From an uncultured Ruminococcus sp. (lineage in GTDB: Bacteria > Bacillota > Clostridia > Oscillospirales > Ruminococcaceae), in contig NZ_CAKSNX010000002.1 in assembly GCF_934476685.1 (NCBI RefSeq), positions 186,001-250,000 of the forward strand: DNA of 64,000 nucleotides, given 5' to 3'. The notes beneath the pieces are model-generated. The model made no database searches. It had not been told where the DNA came from and was given only the letters and a program-made list of their open reading frames with translations. Positions 15,516 to 23,477 of the stretch are shown in pieces; the stretch's first letter is position 1, and each line of letters opens with the position of its first letter. The position numbers and the translations under genes are program-made.

Positions 15516-15923
15516 ATGAAAACAGCAGTAATTTATTGGAGCGGTACAGGCAACACCGAAGCAATGGCTAAGGCTATCGCAGAGGGTGCAGGAGCTGACC
15601 TTTTCTCAGTTTCAGAATTTGACGGAGATATCTCCGCTTATGACAGAGTAGCTTTCGGCTGCCCTGCAATGGGAGCAGAGGAGCTTGAGGACAGCGAGTT
15701 CGAGCCGTTCTTTGCGGGTGTTGAAGATAAGCTTAACGGAAAGACAGTAGCCCTCTTCGGTTCATACGGCTGGGGTGACGGCGAATGGATGCGCCTCTGG
15801 GCAGACAGAGTAAAGTCAGCAGGAGCAGTTCTTCTTAACGATGAAGGTCTTATCGTAAACGAAACACCTTCCGATGATGACCTTGCAGACTGCAAGGCAC
15901 TGGGCGAAAAGCTTGCAAAGTAA
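15516..15923 (+). CDS. Flavodoxin
   Basis: A 135-residue FMN electron carrier. The phosphate-binding loop is WSGTGNTEAMA (residues 8-18), and the isoalloxazine-binding loops around GCPAMGAEEL and GSYGWGDGEWM are intact. Flavodoxins replace ferredoxin when iron is scarce, which agrees with the iron-box-like palindrome just upstream. It is monocistronic, with AGGAGGTAA before the ATG and a strong terminator after. Confidence 0.94.
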   Translation: MKTAVIYWSGTGNTEAMAKAIAEGAGADLFSVSEFDGDISAYDRVAFGCPAMGAEELEDSEFEPFFAGVEDKLNGKTVALFGSYGWGDGEWMRLWADRVKSAGAVLLNDEGLIVNETPSDDDLADCKALGEKLAK

Positions 15924-15979
15924 GCAAAGCATATAATCATAGCATAACCCGACAAATCTGTACATATAAATCTCTTTTG

Positions 15980-16013
15980 GGGACGGATCTTCTTATCCGT
16001 CCCTGCTTTTTTT
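15980..16013 (+). terminator. Flavodoxin terminator
   Basis: GGGACGGAT-CTTCTT-ATCCGTCCC, then TGC and seven T. The rest of the 15924-16249 gap is filled by the ABC-operon promoter and three operator copies listed next. Confidence 0.85.
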
Positions 16014-16042
16014 GCCCCTATATCGGCGTTTTTGCGTCAAAG

Positions 16043-16058
16043 GTTATTTAAAACTAAC
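16043..16058 (+). promoter_or_regulatory. Operator copy 1 upstream of ABC operon
   Basis: GTTAT-TTAAAA-CTAAC, one mismatch to GTTAG-N6-CTAAC. Confidence 0.5.
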
Positions 16059-16136
16059 TTTTTGTACAAAAAAATATCTCTGTACAGCCGCCGCTATATA
16101 TGTTTATACAAAATTTTAAAATATTGTATTTATTCC

Positions 16137-16190
16137 TTGACAAATGGGGGTTTTAGAGGTAAACTATGTATATAGTTATTTAAGACTAAC
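16137..16190 (+). promoter_or_regulatory. ABC-operon promoter and operator copy 2
   Basis: TTGACA (16137-16142), 17 bases, TAAACT (16160-16165). GTTAT-TTAAGA-CTAAC at 16175-16190 would overlap the first transcribed bases. Confidence 0.55.
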
Positions 16191-16191
16191 T

Positions 16192-16227
16192 GCTATAATA
16201 AGTTAGCTTCGCCTAACTTATTATAGC
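16192..16227 (+). promoter_or_regulatory. Operator copy 3: 15-base-arm palindrome
   Basis: GCTATAATAAGTTAG-CTTCGC-CTAACTTATTATAGC, perfect arms of 15 bases centred on GTTAG-N6-CTAAC. It contains a TATAAT (16194-16199) and ends 22 bases before the TTG start, so it could act as DNA operator and as an RNA hairpin. Confidence 0.7.
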
Positions 16228-16249
16228 GCAAAATTATAGGAAGAAGGTA

Positions 16250-16954
16250 TTGAAAGTGTTTTTGGAGATCAGTGGGATAAAAAAACATTATGGTGAAGGA
16301 GAAAGTTTAACAGAGGTACTTAAGGGCATTGATATAGGTATCGAGAAAGGTGAGATATGCGTTCTGCTTGGTCCGTCAGGATCCGGTAAGTCTACTCTCC
16401 TCAACATTATCGGAGGCATCGACAGCGCAGACAGCGGATATATTTCAATCAACGGCGAAAAGACCGCAGATATGAATGAAAAGGCGCTTACCTTTTACAG
16501 AAGAAAGCACCTCGGATACATATTCCAGATGTATAACCTCATACCAAATCTTAATATCAAGGAGAACATAGAGGTCGGCGCATACCTCAGCGATAATCCG
16601 CTGGACGTTGACGAACTTCTTAAAACTCTCGGACTTTATGAGCATAGACACAAGCTGCCTAACCAGCTTTCAGGCGGTCAGCAGCAGAGAACGGCTATCG
16701 GACGTGCAATAGTAAAAAATCCTGATATCCTCCTTTGCGATGAGCCGACAGGTGCGCTTGACTATAATACTTCAAAAGAGATACTCAAGCTTATTGAGGA
16801 TCTTAACAAGAAGTACGGCAATACAGTAGTTATGGTAACTCATAACGACGCTATAAAGAATATGGCTGACAGAGTTGTTAAACTGCGTGACGGCATGATA
16901 AGAAAGAATTATATCAACGAAGTAAAGATACCAGCCGCTGAGCTTGATTGGTAA
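16250..16954 (+). CDS. ABC exporter ATPase, MacB/LolD-type
   Basis: A 234-residue ATPase with Walker A GPSGSGKST, Q-loop FQMYNLIPNL, signature LSGGQQQR and Walker B LLCDEPTGALD, the pattern of MacB/LolD/SalX ATPases that work with FtsX-type permeases. The start is ambiguous: TTG at 16250 follows AGGAAGAAGG, but GTG at 16256 gives better spacing from GAAGG. It is 16 bases upstream of its permease. Substrates of this class include peptides and antimicrobials. The operators upstream suggest repression by the same factor as flavodoxin. Confidence 0.88.
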   Translation: MKVFLEISGIKKHYGEGESLTEVLKGIDIGIEKGEICVLLGPSGSGKSTLLNIIGGIDSADSGYISINGEKTADMNEKALTFYRRKHLGYIFQMYNLIPNLNIKENIEVGAYLSDNPLDVDELLKTLGLYEHRHKLPNQLSGGQQQRTAIGRAIVKNPDILLCDEPTGALDYNTSKEILKLIEDLNKKYGNTVVMVTHNDAIKNMADRVVKLRDGMIRKNYINEVKIPAAELDW

Positions 16955-16970
16955 GGGGGATCTGGGTAAT

Positions 16971-19229
16971 ATGAAGATAAAAAATCCGCTTAACAAACGT
17001 CTGCCAAGAGAGCTGAAAGGCGAATTCGGAAAATATGTAGTAGTATTCTTGTTTTTCGTAGCCTCTATCTCGCTGGTATCGGGATTTCTGATATCCTGCG
17101 AAAGCTTGAAAGTGGCTTATGACGACAGCTTTGAGAAGTACAATATCGAGGACGGTAATTTTGAATATGCCGAGCCTGCCACAGACGAAGCCATAGAGAA
17201 TATTGAAAAAGAAGGCGTAACTGTTTATGAGAATTATTATAAACAGGAAGAAACCAAGGATTTTGATAGCAAACTCAGAATTTTCAAGAACAGAGAAGAA
17301 GTAGATAAGGTCAGCCTTCTTGATGGCGATATTCCGGAAAAGAAGGACGAGATCGCTATCGACAGACTTTACGCTAAAAATCATAAGCTGGAGATAGGTG
17401 ATACAGTTAAGACAGAAGCAGGGGACTTCAAGATCTGCGGAATAGTTGCTCTTTCAGATTATTCCACGCTTTATGAAAACCCTTCCGATATGATGTTCGA
17501 TAACGATAAGTTCGGTGTCGGCGTAGTTACATCGGAAACCTTTGATGCTTTGAGAAACAATCATATCCATTACAGCTATTCATGGATATATGATGATAAG
17601 CCGTCAACCGATAAGGAAGCAAAGGACAAATCAGATGATCTTATGAAAGTTCTCGCTGTAAACGGCGTTATGGAGAACTACATACCTGAGTATACAAATC
17701 AGGCTATCATCTTTGCAGGCGACGATATGGGCGGCGACCGCTTAATGATAATCGCATTCCTTTACATAGTTGTTGTGATCCTTGCCTTTGTATTTGCGAT
17801 AACTATCAATAATACGATCATCAAGGAAGCAAATGTGATCGGTACTCTCAGAGCCACAGGCTATTCGAGAGGCGCAATGGTAAGACACTATATGGTCGTT
17901 CCTATGCTTGTGCTTTTAGCGGCAGCAATAGTAGGAAATATACTTGGCTATACAGCATTTGAAGAAGTATTCGCTGACCAGTATCTTGCTAGTTACAGCC
18001 TGCCGGCTTATACTATCCTTATCAACCCTGAAGCTTTTCTTGAAACAACAATAGCTCCTATGATAATACTTTTTGTTATCCTCCTTGTTTCACTTACAGT
18101 AAAGCTCAGAATATCACCGCTGAAATTTATCAGACGTGACCTCGGCAAGAAGAAAAAGAAGAAAGCTTTCCGTCTTAATACCAAGATACCGATAATGACA
18201 AGATTCAGACTGAGAGTTATCTTCCAGAACATTCCTAACTATATCATTATCTTTATAGGTCTGTTCTTTGCAAACTTCATTCTTCTTTTCGGCTTTGTAT
18301 TTGCACCAATGCTTGAAAAATTTGAAGATAATACAATATCCAGTATGTTCTGCGATTATCAGTATATCCTCAAAGCTCCTGTTGAAACAGAAACAGATGG
18401 CGCAGAAAAGTTCGCTATCACTTCACTTGACACTATCCCAGGCAAGCTGAAAAGCGAGGAAGTAAGTGTTTACGGTGTTGAAGAGGACAGCAAATACATC
18501 AAGATGGATGCAGGCAAAAAAGAGATCATGATATCATCAGCAATGCATAAAAAGTTCGATATTGATATAGGAGATACTCTTACTCTCAAAAATAAGTATG
18601 AGGATAAGGAGTACAAATTCAAGGTCGGCGGCATCTATGATTATCCTGCAACTATCGCAATATTCATGAACAATGAATACTATACAGAAGTCTTTGATCT
18701 GGACGACGGATACTATAACGGCTATCTTTCAGATAATGAAATAACAGATATCGACGATAATTATATCGCAACAAAAATAACTCAGGACGATCTTACAAAA
18801 ACGTCAAGACAGCTTATACGTTCTATGGGCAGCATGATGACCATATTCTTAGTATTCGGTGTTGTAATGTTCATGCTGATAATTTATCTGCTTGCTAAGA
18901 TCATTATCGAAAGAAACTCACAGTCTATCTCTATGACAAAGATACTTGGTTACAGCAACAAGGAAATAAAACAGCTGTATATACGTTCAACGACCATAGT
19001 TACACTTTTGTCACTGGTAATAACCATTCCGCTGTGTAACGCTATTATGAAGTATGTGTGCATTGCAGTATTCTCAGAGTACCCCGGCTGGTTTGAATAC
19101 TATATGCCTCCTGTAACATTCGTTAAGATGATCGTGCTGGGTGTTGTATCCTACGCAGTAGTAGCACTTATGCTTTTCAGAAAGGTGAAGAAAGTTCCGC
19201 TGGACGAAGCTTTGAAGAATGCAGAGTAA
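16971..19229 (+). CDS. FtsX-domain ABC exporter permease
   Basis: A 752-residue membrane protein. There is an N-terminal transmembrane segment (~25-45), a large extracellular domain (~50-255), then an FtsX block of three helices (~260-390). A second set follows: one helix (~425-445), an extracellular domain, and a final three-helix FtsX block (~620-745, TMTKILGYSNKEIKQLYIRST). This is the 8-helix MacB/BceB-like duplicated layout. ATG 16971 is chosen for its AAGGGGG site and the KNPLNKRLPRELKGEFGKY start, which is nearly the same as the paralogue at 53041. Function: mechanotransmission or export driven by the ATPase before it; substrate unknown. Confidence 0.87.
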   Translation: MKIKNPLNKRLPRELKGEFGKYVVVFLFFVASISLVSGFLISCESLKVAYDDSFEKYNIEDGNFEYAEPATDEAIENIEKEGVTVYENYYKQEETKDFDSKLRIFKNREEVDKVSLLDGDIPEKKDEIAIDRLYAKNHKLEIGDTVKTEAGDFKICGIVALSDYSTLYENPSDMMFDNDKFGVGVVTSETFDALRNNHIHYSYSWIYDDKPSTDKEAKDKSDDLMKVLAVNGVMENYIPEYTNQAIIFAGDDMGGDRLMIIAFLYIVVVILAFVFAITINNTIIKEANVIGTLRATGYSRGAMVRHYMVVPMLVLLAAAIVGNILGYTAFEEVFADQYLASYSLPAYTILINPEAFLETTIAPMIILFVILLVSLTVKLRISPLKFIRRDLGKKKKKKAFRLNTKIPIMTRFRLRVIFQNIPNYIIIFIGLFFANFILLFGFVFAPMLEKFEDNTISSMFCDYQYILKAPVETETDGAEKFAITSLDTIPGKLKSEEVSVYGVEEDSKYIKMDAGKKEIMISSAMHKKFDIDIGDTLTLKNKYEDKEYKFKVGGIYDYPATIAIFMNNEYYTEVFDLDDGYYNGYLSDNEITDIDDNYIATKITQDDLTKTSRQLIRSMGSMMTIFLVFGVVMFMLIIYLLAKIIIERNSQSISMTKILGYSNKEIKQLYIRSTTIVTLLSLVITIPLCNAIMKYVCIAVFSEYPGWFEYYMPPVTFVKMIVLGVVSYAVVALMLFRKVKKVPLDEALKNAE

Positions 19230-19258
19230 TGCTCCTCAGTTAAAATGGAGGGATTTTT

Positions 19259-19384
19259 ATGAATGAATATTTGATAGCTGCTCTTGCAGCGGCAATACCG
19301 ATATCAGCAGACCTAGCCGTAAAAGCGGGCGTTCGCAGATATCTTGACAGAAAAAACACAGAAAAGTCAAAGAAAATAAAATGA
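19259..19384 (+). CDS. Small 41-residue membrane-like protein
   Basis: MNEYLIAALAAAIPISADLA starts a 41-residue protein with one short hydrophobic stretch and a strongly basic tail (RRYLDRKNTEKSKKIK). GGAGGG sits 5 bases before ATG, a strong ribosome site, and the gene is 29 bases after the permease, inside the terminator boundary. It looks like a real small gene of the ABC operon. Function unknown; small accessory peptides of transporters are one possibility. Confidence 0.6.
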   Translation: MNEYLIAALAAAIPISADLAVKAGVRRYLDRKNTEKSKKIK

Positions 19385-19395
19385 CCCCATAATAA

Positions 19396-19432
19396 AATAA
19401 CCCCCGCAGATATGTTGTCTGCGGGGGTTATT
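19396..19432. terminator. Bidirectional terminator between ABC operon and pbuX
   Basis: AATAACCCCCGCAGA pairs perfectly with TCTGCGGGGGTTATT across a 7-base loop. Confidence 0.9.
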
Positions 19433-19449
19433 TCTGTTTGTAATATGTA

Positions 19450-20820
19450 TTACTTGTTTTCCGAAGCTGTATCAGCGTTTTCGGGAATGTGCGCCTCCAT
19501 ATTTTCAGGGAGCAGGAGATTGAGGATTATCGAAACGATAAATACCACTGCAACGCAGTTTTCAGCAAATACGTTTTCGATTATCTGTGGGAAAACTGAG
19601 AACAGCTCAGGTACTTGTGTAAATCCAATTCCTATGCTGAGTGAAAGTGCAACGATAGTTATGTTTCTCTGAGAGTAGCCGCATTTTCCTATCATCTGAA
19701 GACCGCTTACAACGATAGTTCCGAACATCATTATTGTACAGCCGCCAAGTACAGCATCAGGGAGCGTAGCAAGCACTCCGCCGAATACAGGGAAAATTCC
19801 TGCGATTATCATTATTACTGCGCCAGACGCAATAGCAAACTTGTTTACGACCTTTGTCATAGCCACAAGTCCTACGTTCTGGCTGAATGATGTGATAGGC
19901 AGACAGCCGAATACAGATGACAAAGCGCTTATAAAGCCGTCACAGGCAAGTGAACCCGATATTTCCTTTGTGGTCGGCTCACGGTCGAGTGCAGAAGAAG
20001 ACAGCGCACAGGTGTCGCCGATAGTTTCTGTTGCCGAAACAAGGAAGATAAGCACAGCAGAAATAATAGCGTTTGCATTGAATTCCATTTTGAAAGGCAT
20101 TATCTCAGGAACCGCAATAACAGGTGTTCCCGACAGAGCAGAGAAATCTACCATACCCATGCATATTGCCGTTATATAACCTACTGCAAGTCCGAAAAGT
20201 ACAGACAGCTGTTTGAAGAATGATTTTGCAAAAATGTGGAACAGTATGCAGGCGAGGAGAGTGATAGTTCCTAAGATCCAGTTCTTAGCTGAACCGAAAT
20301 CTGCACTGCCCGAACCGCCGCCGAATGAGGACGCTCCCACCGAGAGGAGAGAGAAACCGATAGAAGTAACAACACTGGCTGAAACAATAGGCGTTATAAG
20401 CTTTATCCAGTATTTCGCAAACAGACCGAGAATACCCTCAACAAGTCCGCCTATGAGTACAGCTCCCATAATAGCGCTGTAACCGTAATGTGCGCCTATA
20501 AAGCAGAAAACTGAAACGAATGTAAAGCTTATGCCCATTACGATAGGCAGTCCCGAACCTATCCTCCACAGCGGGAACAGCTGGATAAGCGTTCCGATAC
20601 CTGCGATTATCATAGCGTTCTGTATAAGTGCGGCAGACTGACTGTCTGAAAGACCGCTTGCACCGGCGACTATAAGTATCGGTGCAATGTTTGCAACGAA
20701 CATTGCAAGTATGTGCTGAAGACCGAAAGGCACAGCCTTTGCAATAGGAACTTTTCCGTTAAGATTGTAAATATTATTGATGCTTGACGGGGTATCATCT
20801 TTTGACTTCATAAATTTCAT
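19450..20820 (-). CDS. pbuX: Xanthine/uracil permease (NCS2 family)
   Basis: A 456-residue polytopic transporter. The NCS2 signatures are GLQHILAMFVANIAPILIV in helix 1, SATETIGDTCALSS in helix 8 (the Glu that contacts the base), and SFSQNVGLVAMT in helix 10. It is 21 bases downstream of xpt, the usual Firmicute xpt-pbuX pair for xanthine salvage. Specificity for xanthine is inferred from the xpt linkage, as NCS2 members vary between xanthine, guanine and uracil. Confidence 0.9.
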   Translation of the reverse strand: MKFMKSKDDTPSSINNIYNLNGKVPIAKAVPFGLQHILAMFVANIAPILIVAGASGLSDSQSAALIQNAMIIAGIGTLIQLFPLWRIGSGLPIVMGISFTFVSVFCFIGAHYGYSAIMGAVLIGGLVEGILGLFAKYWIKLITPIVSASVVTSIGFSLLSVGASSFGGGSGSADFGSAKNWILGTITLLACILFHIFAKSFFKQLSVLFGLAVGYITAICMGMVDFSALSGTPVIAVPEIMPFKMEFNANAIISAVLIFLVSATETIGDTCALSSSALDREPTTKEISGSLACDGFISALSSVFGCLPITSFSQNVGLVAMTKVVNKFAIASGAVIMIIAGIFPVFGGVLATLPDAVLGGCTIMMFGTIVVSGLQMIGKCGYSQRNITIVALSLSIGIGFTQVPELFSVFPQIIENVFAENCVAVVFIVSIILNLLLPENMEAHIPENADTASENK

Positions 20821-20841
20821 CTTTATTTTTCCTCCGAAGAC

Positions 20842-21423
20842 TTACTGCGCTCTGAAAACTATCTCGCCTGTTTCAGCGTCCATATCATCAACGATAGCAA
20901 GTGATTCAAGATGATAGCCAAGGTTGCGTATGATCTTTCCGCCTGCCTGAAAGCCCTTTTCAATAGCAATACCGATACCCTCGACCTCAGCGCCTGCCTC
21001 TGTTACGATAGAGATAAGTCCCTGAAGAGCGCAGCCGTTGGCAAGAAAATCGTCAATGATAAGAACGTGTTCGCCCTCGTTAAGGAATTTCTTTGAAACG
21101 ATGACCTGATTTTTACACTTGTGTGTAAAGGATTCGACCTCAGCTATGTACATATCGCCGTCAATGTTCACGCTCTTTGACTTCTTTGCAAAAACGACAG
21201 GTACGTCAAAATATCTTGCGGCAAAGCAGGCGATAGCAATACCCGAAGCCTCTACTGTCAGTATCTTGTCTATCCTCTTGTCAGCAAAACGTCTTTTGAA
21301 TTCTTTTCCCATTTCCTCAAGAAGTGAAATGTCCATCTGATGATTAAGAAAGCTGTCTACTTTCAAAACGTGTTCTGCTTTTACAATGCCGTCTTTCTGA
21401 ATGCGTTCCTCTAAAAAGTTCAT
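20842..21423 (-). CDS. xpt: Xanthine phosphoribosyltransferase
   Basis: A 193-residue type I PRTase. The PRPP loop is HVLIIDDFLANGCAL, the N-terminus MNFLEERIQKDGIVKAEHVLKVDSFLNHQMD matches Xpt, and KILTVEASGIAIA forms the PPi loop. It converts xanthine to XMP. GGAGGAGAATT lies before ATG. It is first gene of the xpt-pbuX operon. The 5' leader is only about 50 bases, so the guanine riboswitch that controls this operon in Bacillus is absent here. Confidence 0.93.
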   Translation of the reverse strand: MNFLEERIQKDGIVKAEHVLKVDSFLNHQMDISLLEEMGKEFKRRFADKRIDKILTVEASGIAIACFAARYFDVPVVFAKKSKSVNIDGDMYIAEVESFTHKCKNQVIVSKKFLNEGEHVLIIDDFLANGCALQGLISIVTEAGAEVEGIGIAIEKGFQAGGKIIRNLGYHLESLAIVDDMDAETGEIVFRAQ

Positions 21424-21483
21424 AATTCTCCTCCAATAAAAATTTATAAAGTAAAAATATAAAACTACGAATATATAAAATCA

Positions 21484-21512
21484 ATTATATCACACAAAGC
21501 GACACATTTCAA
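21484..21512 (-). promoter_or_regulatory. xpt-pbuX promoter
   Basis: Minus strand TTGAAA (21512-21507), 17 bases, TATAAT (21489-21484). Confidence 0.75.
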
Positions 21513-21585
21513 CACAGCAAAAAGACTAATGTGTGAACAAAGCTTTATATAAAGCACATTCCAAGCTGTTCAAATGCATATAAAA

Positions 21586-21615
21586 ACCTCCGCCGAACAC
21601 ATACACGGCGGAGGT
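21586..21615 (-). terminator. tspO terminator
   Basis: Minus strand ACCTCCGCCG, 10-base loop, CGGCGGAGGT then TTTTAT. Confidence 0.85.
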
Positions 21616-21623
21616 CAAATATC

Positions 21624-22115
21624 CTAGTTTAAAAGAAGTATACCGATGTTAAGATAAGTTGCGAATAAAGTCCACACCAGATAGGGAATATTAAGATATG
21701 CAGACGCAGGTTTCAACTTGTGGAAGACAACCAGCATAGCTATAATAAGTGCGTCCAGCAGGACGATGATGCCTACCGATATCCCTATCATTTTTATTCT
21801 GAAAAACGCAATGCTCCATAGGAAGTTTACAAAAAGCTGTACCCCATAGATAATATATGCCTTTCTCTTGCTGTCTTCGCTCAGATCGGCTCTGTATATC
21901 ATATAAACGGATATTCCCATAAGGGCATAAAGTATAGCCCATACTATTGGAAAAAGCCAGCTGGGCGGCGAGAGGGGCGGCTGAGCAAGCTCATTGTAAA
22001 AGTGTGATGAGTTCCCTGCGATCAGCGCCGAAAGCGCACCTACCAGCTCTGCCGAAACTATGAATATCAGCAGCTCTGTTATTTTCTTCTTGTTCATGTT
22101 TTTTAAACTTGCCAT
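21624..22115 (-). CDS. tspO: TspO/MBR family membrane protein
   Basis: A 163-residue protein with five transmembrane helices. The hallmark loop PPLSPPSWLFPIVWAILYALMG and the FxxxLxWSIAFF region identify the TspO/tryptophan-rich sensory family, which binds porphyrins and cholesterol-like ligands. ATG 22115 is chosen because of AGGTGG upstream; the frame continues to 22238 but that extension is not TspO-like. Monocistronic with its own terminator. The presence of tetrapyrrole genes in the window makes porphyrin binding plausible, but this is inference. Confidence 0.88.
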   Translation of the reverse strand: MASLKNMNKKKITELLIFIVSAELVGALSALIAGNSSHFYNELAQPPLSPPSWLFPIVWAILYALMGISVYMIYRADLSEDSKRKAYIIYGVQLFVNFLWSIAFFRIKMIGISVGIIVLLDALIIAMLVVFHKLKPASAYLNIPYLVWTLFATYLNIGILLLN

Positions 22116-22308
22116 TTCTACCACCTGCCGTAATTTGTTTTGCTTCTGTACATATGATATGCATTTTGTCAGCCGATATGCTGGAAAGTTCCGTCTTTGG
22201 TTTCCAAATTGTAAAATATAATGGCTGAACAGGGACATTTCTTGACTTGTATGGGAATTTGGGTTATAATATCAGTAGATCGTTTTTGATAATAAAGAGG
22301 TAAAAGTA

Positions 22309-23379
22309 ATGGATATTTTTGAAACTCTTATATCTGTTTACAGCGGCAGTGATGAGAAGATACTGCTTACAGACACAGATCTGAATACTGTCTGGAAAAG
22401 CTTTCCCGAACTGCCCGACCGAATAGATATATCGAGAATACGGCTTTATTATAAAAGAGATGCTGTCCTGCCGTTCACTAAGTCGGAAACCTGTGAGTAT
22501 AAAGGCGGCTTTGGCGGCTCGTCTGCGCTTAAAATTCAGCCTCTGAGGGAGAATGATGAGATAGTCGGATATCTTTTTCATCTGTATACCTGTGAGGATA
22601 TCGAGCTTATCTCTGACCGTTCGGGACATCTGAAATATAAAGCAAATTTTCTCGGAAATATCAGAGTTGAAATGGCACAGCTCATAAATCTCCTTGACTG
22701 TCGGCTGGCAGATACTTCTGAAAATGAAAACAGCCTTGACTTTGACCGACAGGCGAGAAATGCGGTGATGAAAACATTCTCCGCAACTGTGAACTATAAC
22801 GAGCTTTCAAGATATTACAGCGGATTTTTTGATGTTTCATTTATTAATATATCCACTATCGTGCAGGAAGTCTGCGAGCAGATCTCAGAGCATATGAAAA
22901 AGGAAAATGTCAGCTTTGAAACTGATATCGAGCCCATGATCTATCTTGATATGAATGCCCAAAGGTTAAAGCTTGCGCTTTCAAATCTTATTGTCAACAG
23001 CGTGAAGTACAATTCCAAAGATGATAAACGTTGTAAGGTAAGTCTGCACCGTGTTGATAAAACCATTGAAATAACCGTTGAAGATAACGGTGACGGAATA
23101 GACAGCGAAACTGCGGAAAGAGCAAAAAAGCCGTTCGGCTGTTTCAAAGAATATGACAGACGTGAATTTCTTGGTATCGCAGTGGCAAATAAATGCTGCG
23201 AATTTTTCGGCGGAAAGCTTGATATAAGCTCTGAAAAGGGGGAGTTCACCTGTGCAAAAATGATCTTCCCTGAGTCTGAGAAAAAAATTCCCGATGTTTT
23301 TCGCTCAAATCCCTTTCCAATACCGCCGAACCCATATGACGATATAAATTCAATATTTTCCAAAGCATTTGATATATAA
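22309..23379 (+). CDS. Histidine-kinase-like protein lacking the phospho-histidine
   Basis: A 356-residue soluble protein. Residues ~1-100 have no recognised motif and could be PAS-like. Residues 114-122 (FLGNIRVEM) align with the kinase H-box FLxN(I/M)SHE, but the His position is Val. The ATP-binding domain keeps an N-box (ALSNLIVNSVKYN, ~223), a G1 box (VEDNGDGI) and a G2-like GIAVANKCCEFFGG. It therefore looks like a HATPase without a phosphoacceptor, with a Pro-rich C-terminus. It is orphan: no response regulator is adjacent. It could bind ATP as a pseudokinase or phosphorylate elsewhere. Confidence 0.8.
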   Translation: MDIFETLISVYSGSDEKILLTDTDLNTVWKSFPELPDRIDISRIRLYYKRDAVLPFTKSETCEYKGGFGGSSALKIQPLRENDEIVGYLFHLYTCEDIELISDRSGHLKYKANFLGNIRVEMAQLINLLDCRLADTSENENSLDFDRQARNAVMKTFSATVNYNELSRYYSGFFDVSFINISTIVQEVCEQISEHMKKENVSFETDIEPMIYLDMNAQRLKLALSNLIVNSVKYNSKDDKRCKVSLHRVDKTIEITVEDNGDGIDSETAERAKKPFGCFKEYDRREFLGIAVANKCCEFFGGKLDISSEKGEFTCAKMIFPESEKKIPDVFRSNPFPIPPNPYDDINSIFSKAFDI

Positions 23380-23410
23380 CTGTCGCATGAAGTTTGTGCG
23401 GCAGTTTTTT
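23378..23410 (+). terminator. Terminator of the kinase-like gene
   Basis: AACTGTCGCA and TGCGGCAGTT (one G-U) with a 9-base loop, followed by TTTTTT. The stem begins at the stop codon. Confidence 0.75.
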
Positions 23411-23430
23411 ATGCCATTTCGGGCAAAATA

Positions 23431-23460
23431 AAAGAGCCGAACTGCTGTGTTCGGCTCTTT
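23431..23460. terminator. Terminator of the wall-anchored protein gene
   Basis: AAAGAGCCGAAC-TGCTGT-GTTCGGCTCTTT, a perfect 12-base stem usable from either side. Confidence 0.85.
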
Positions 23461-23477
23461 CTGTCAAGGTATATTAT

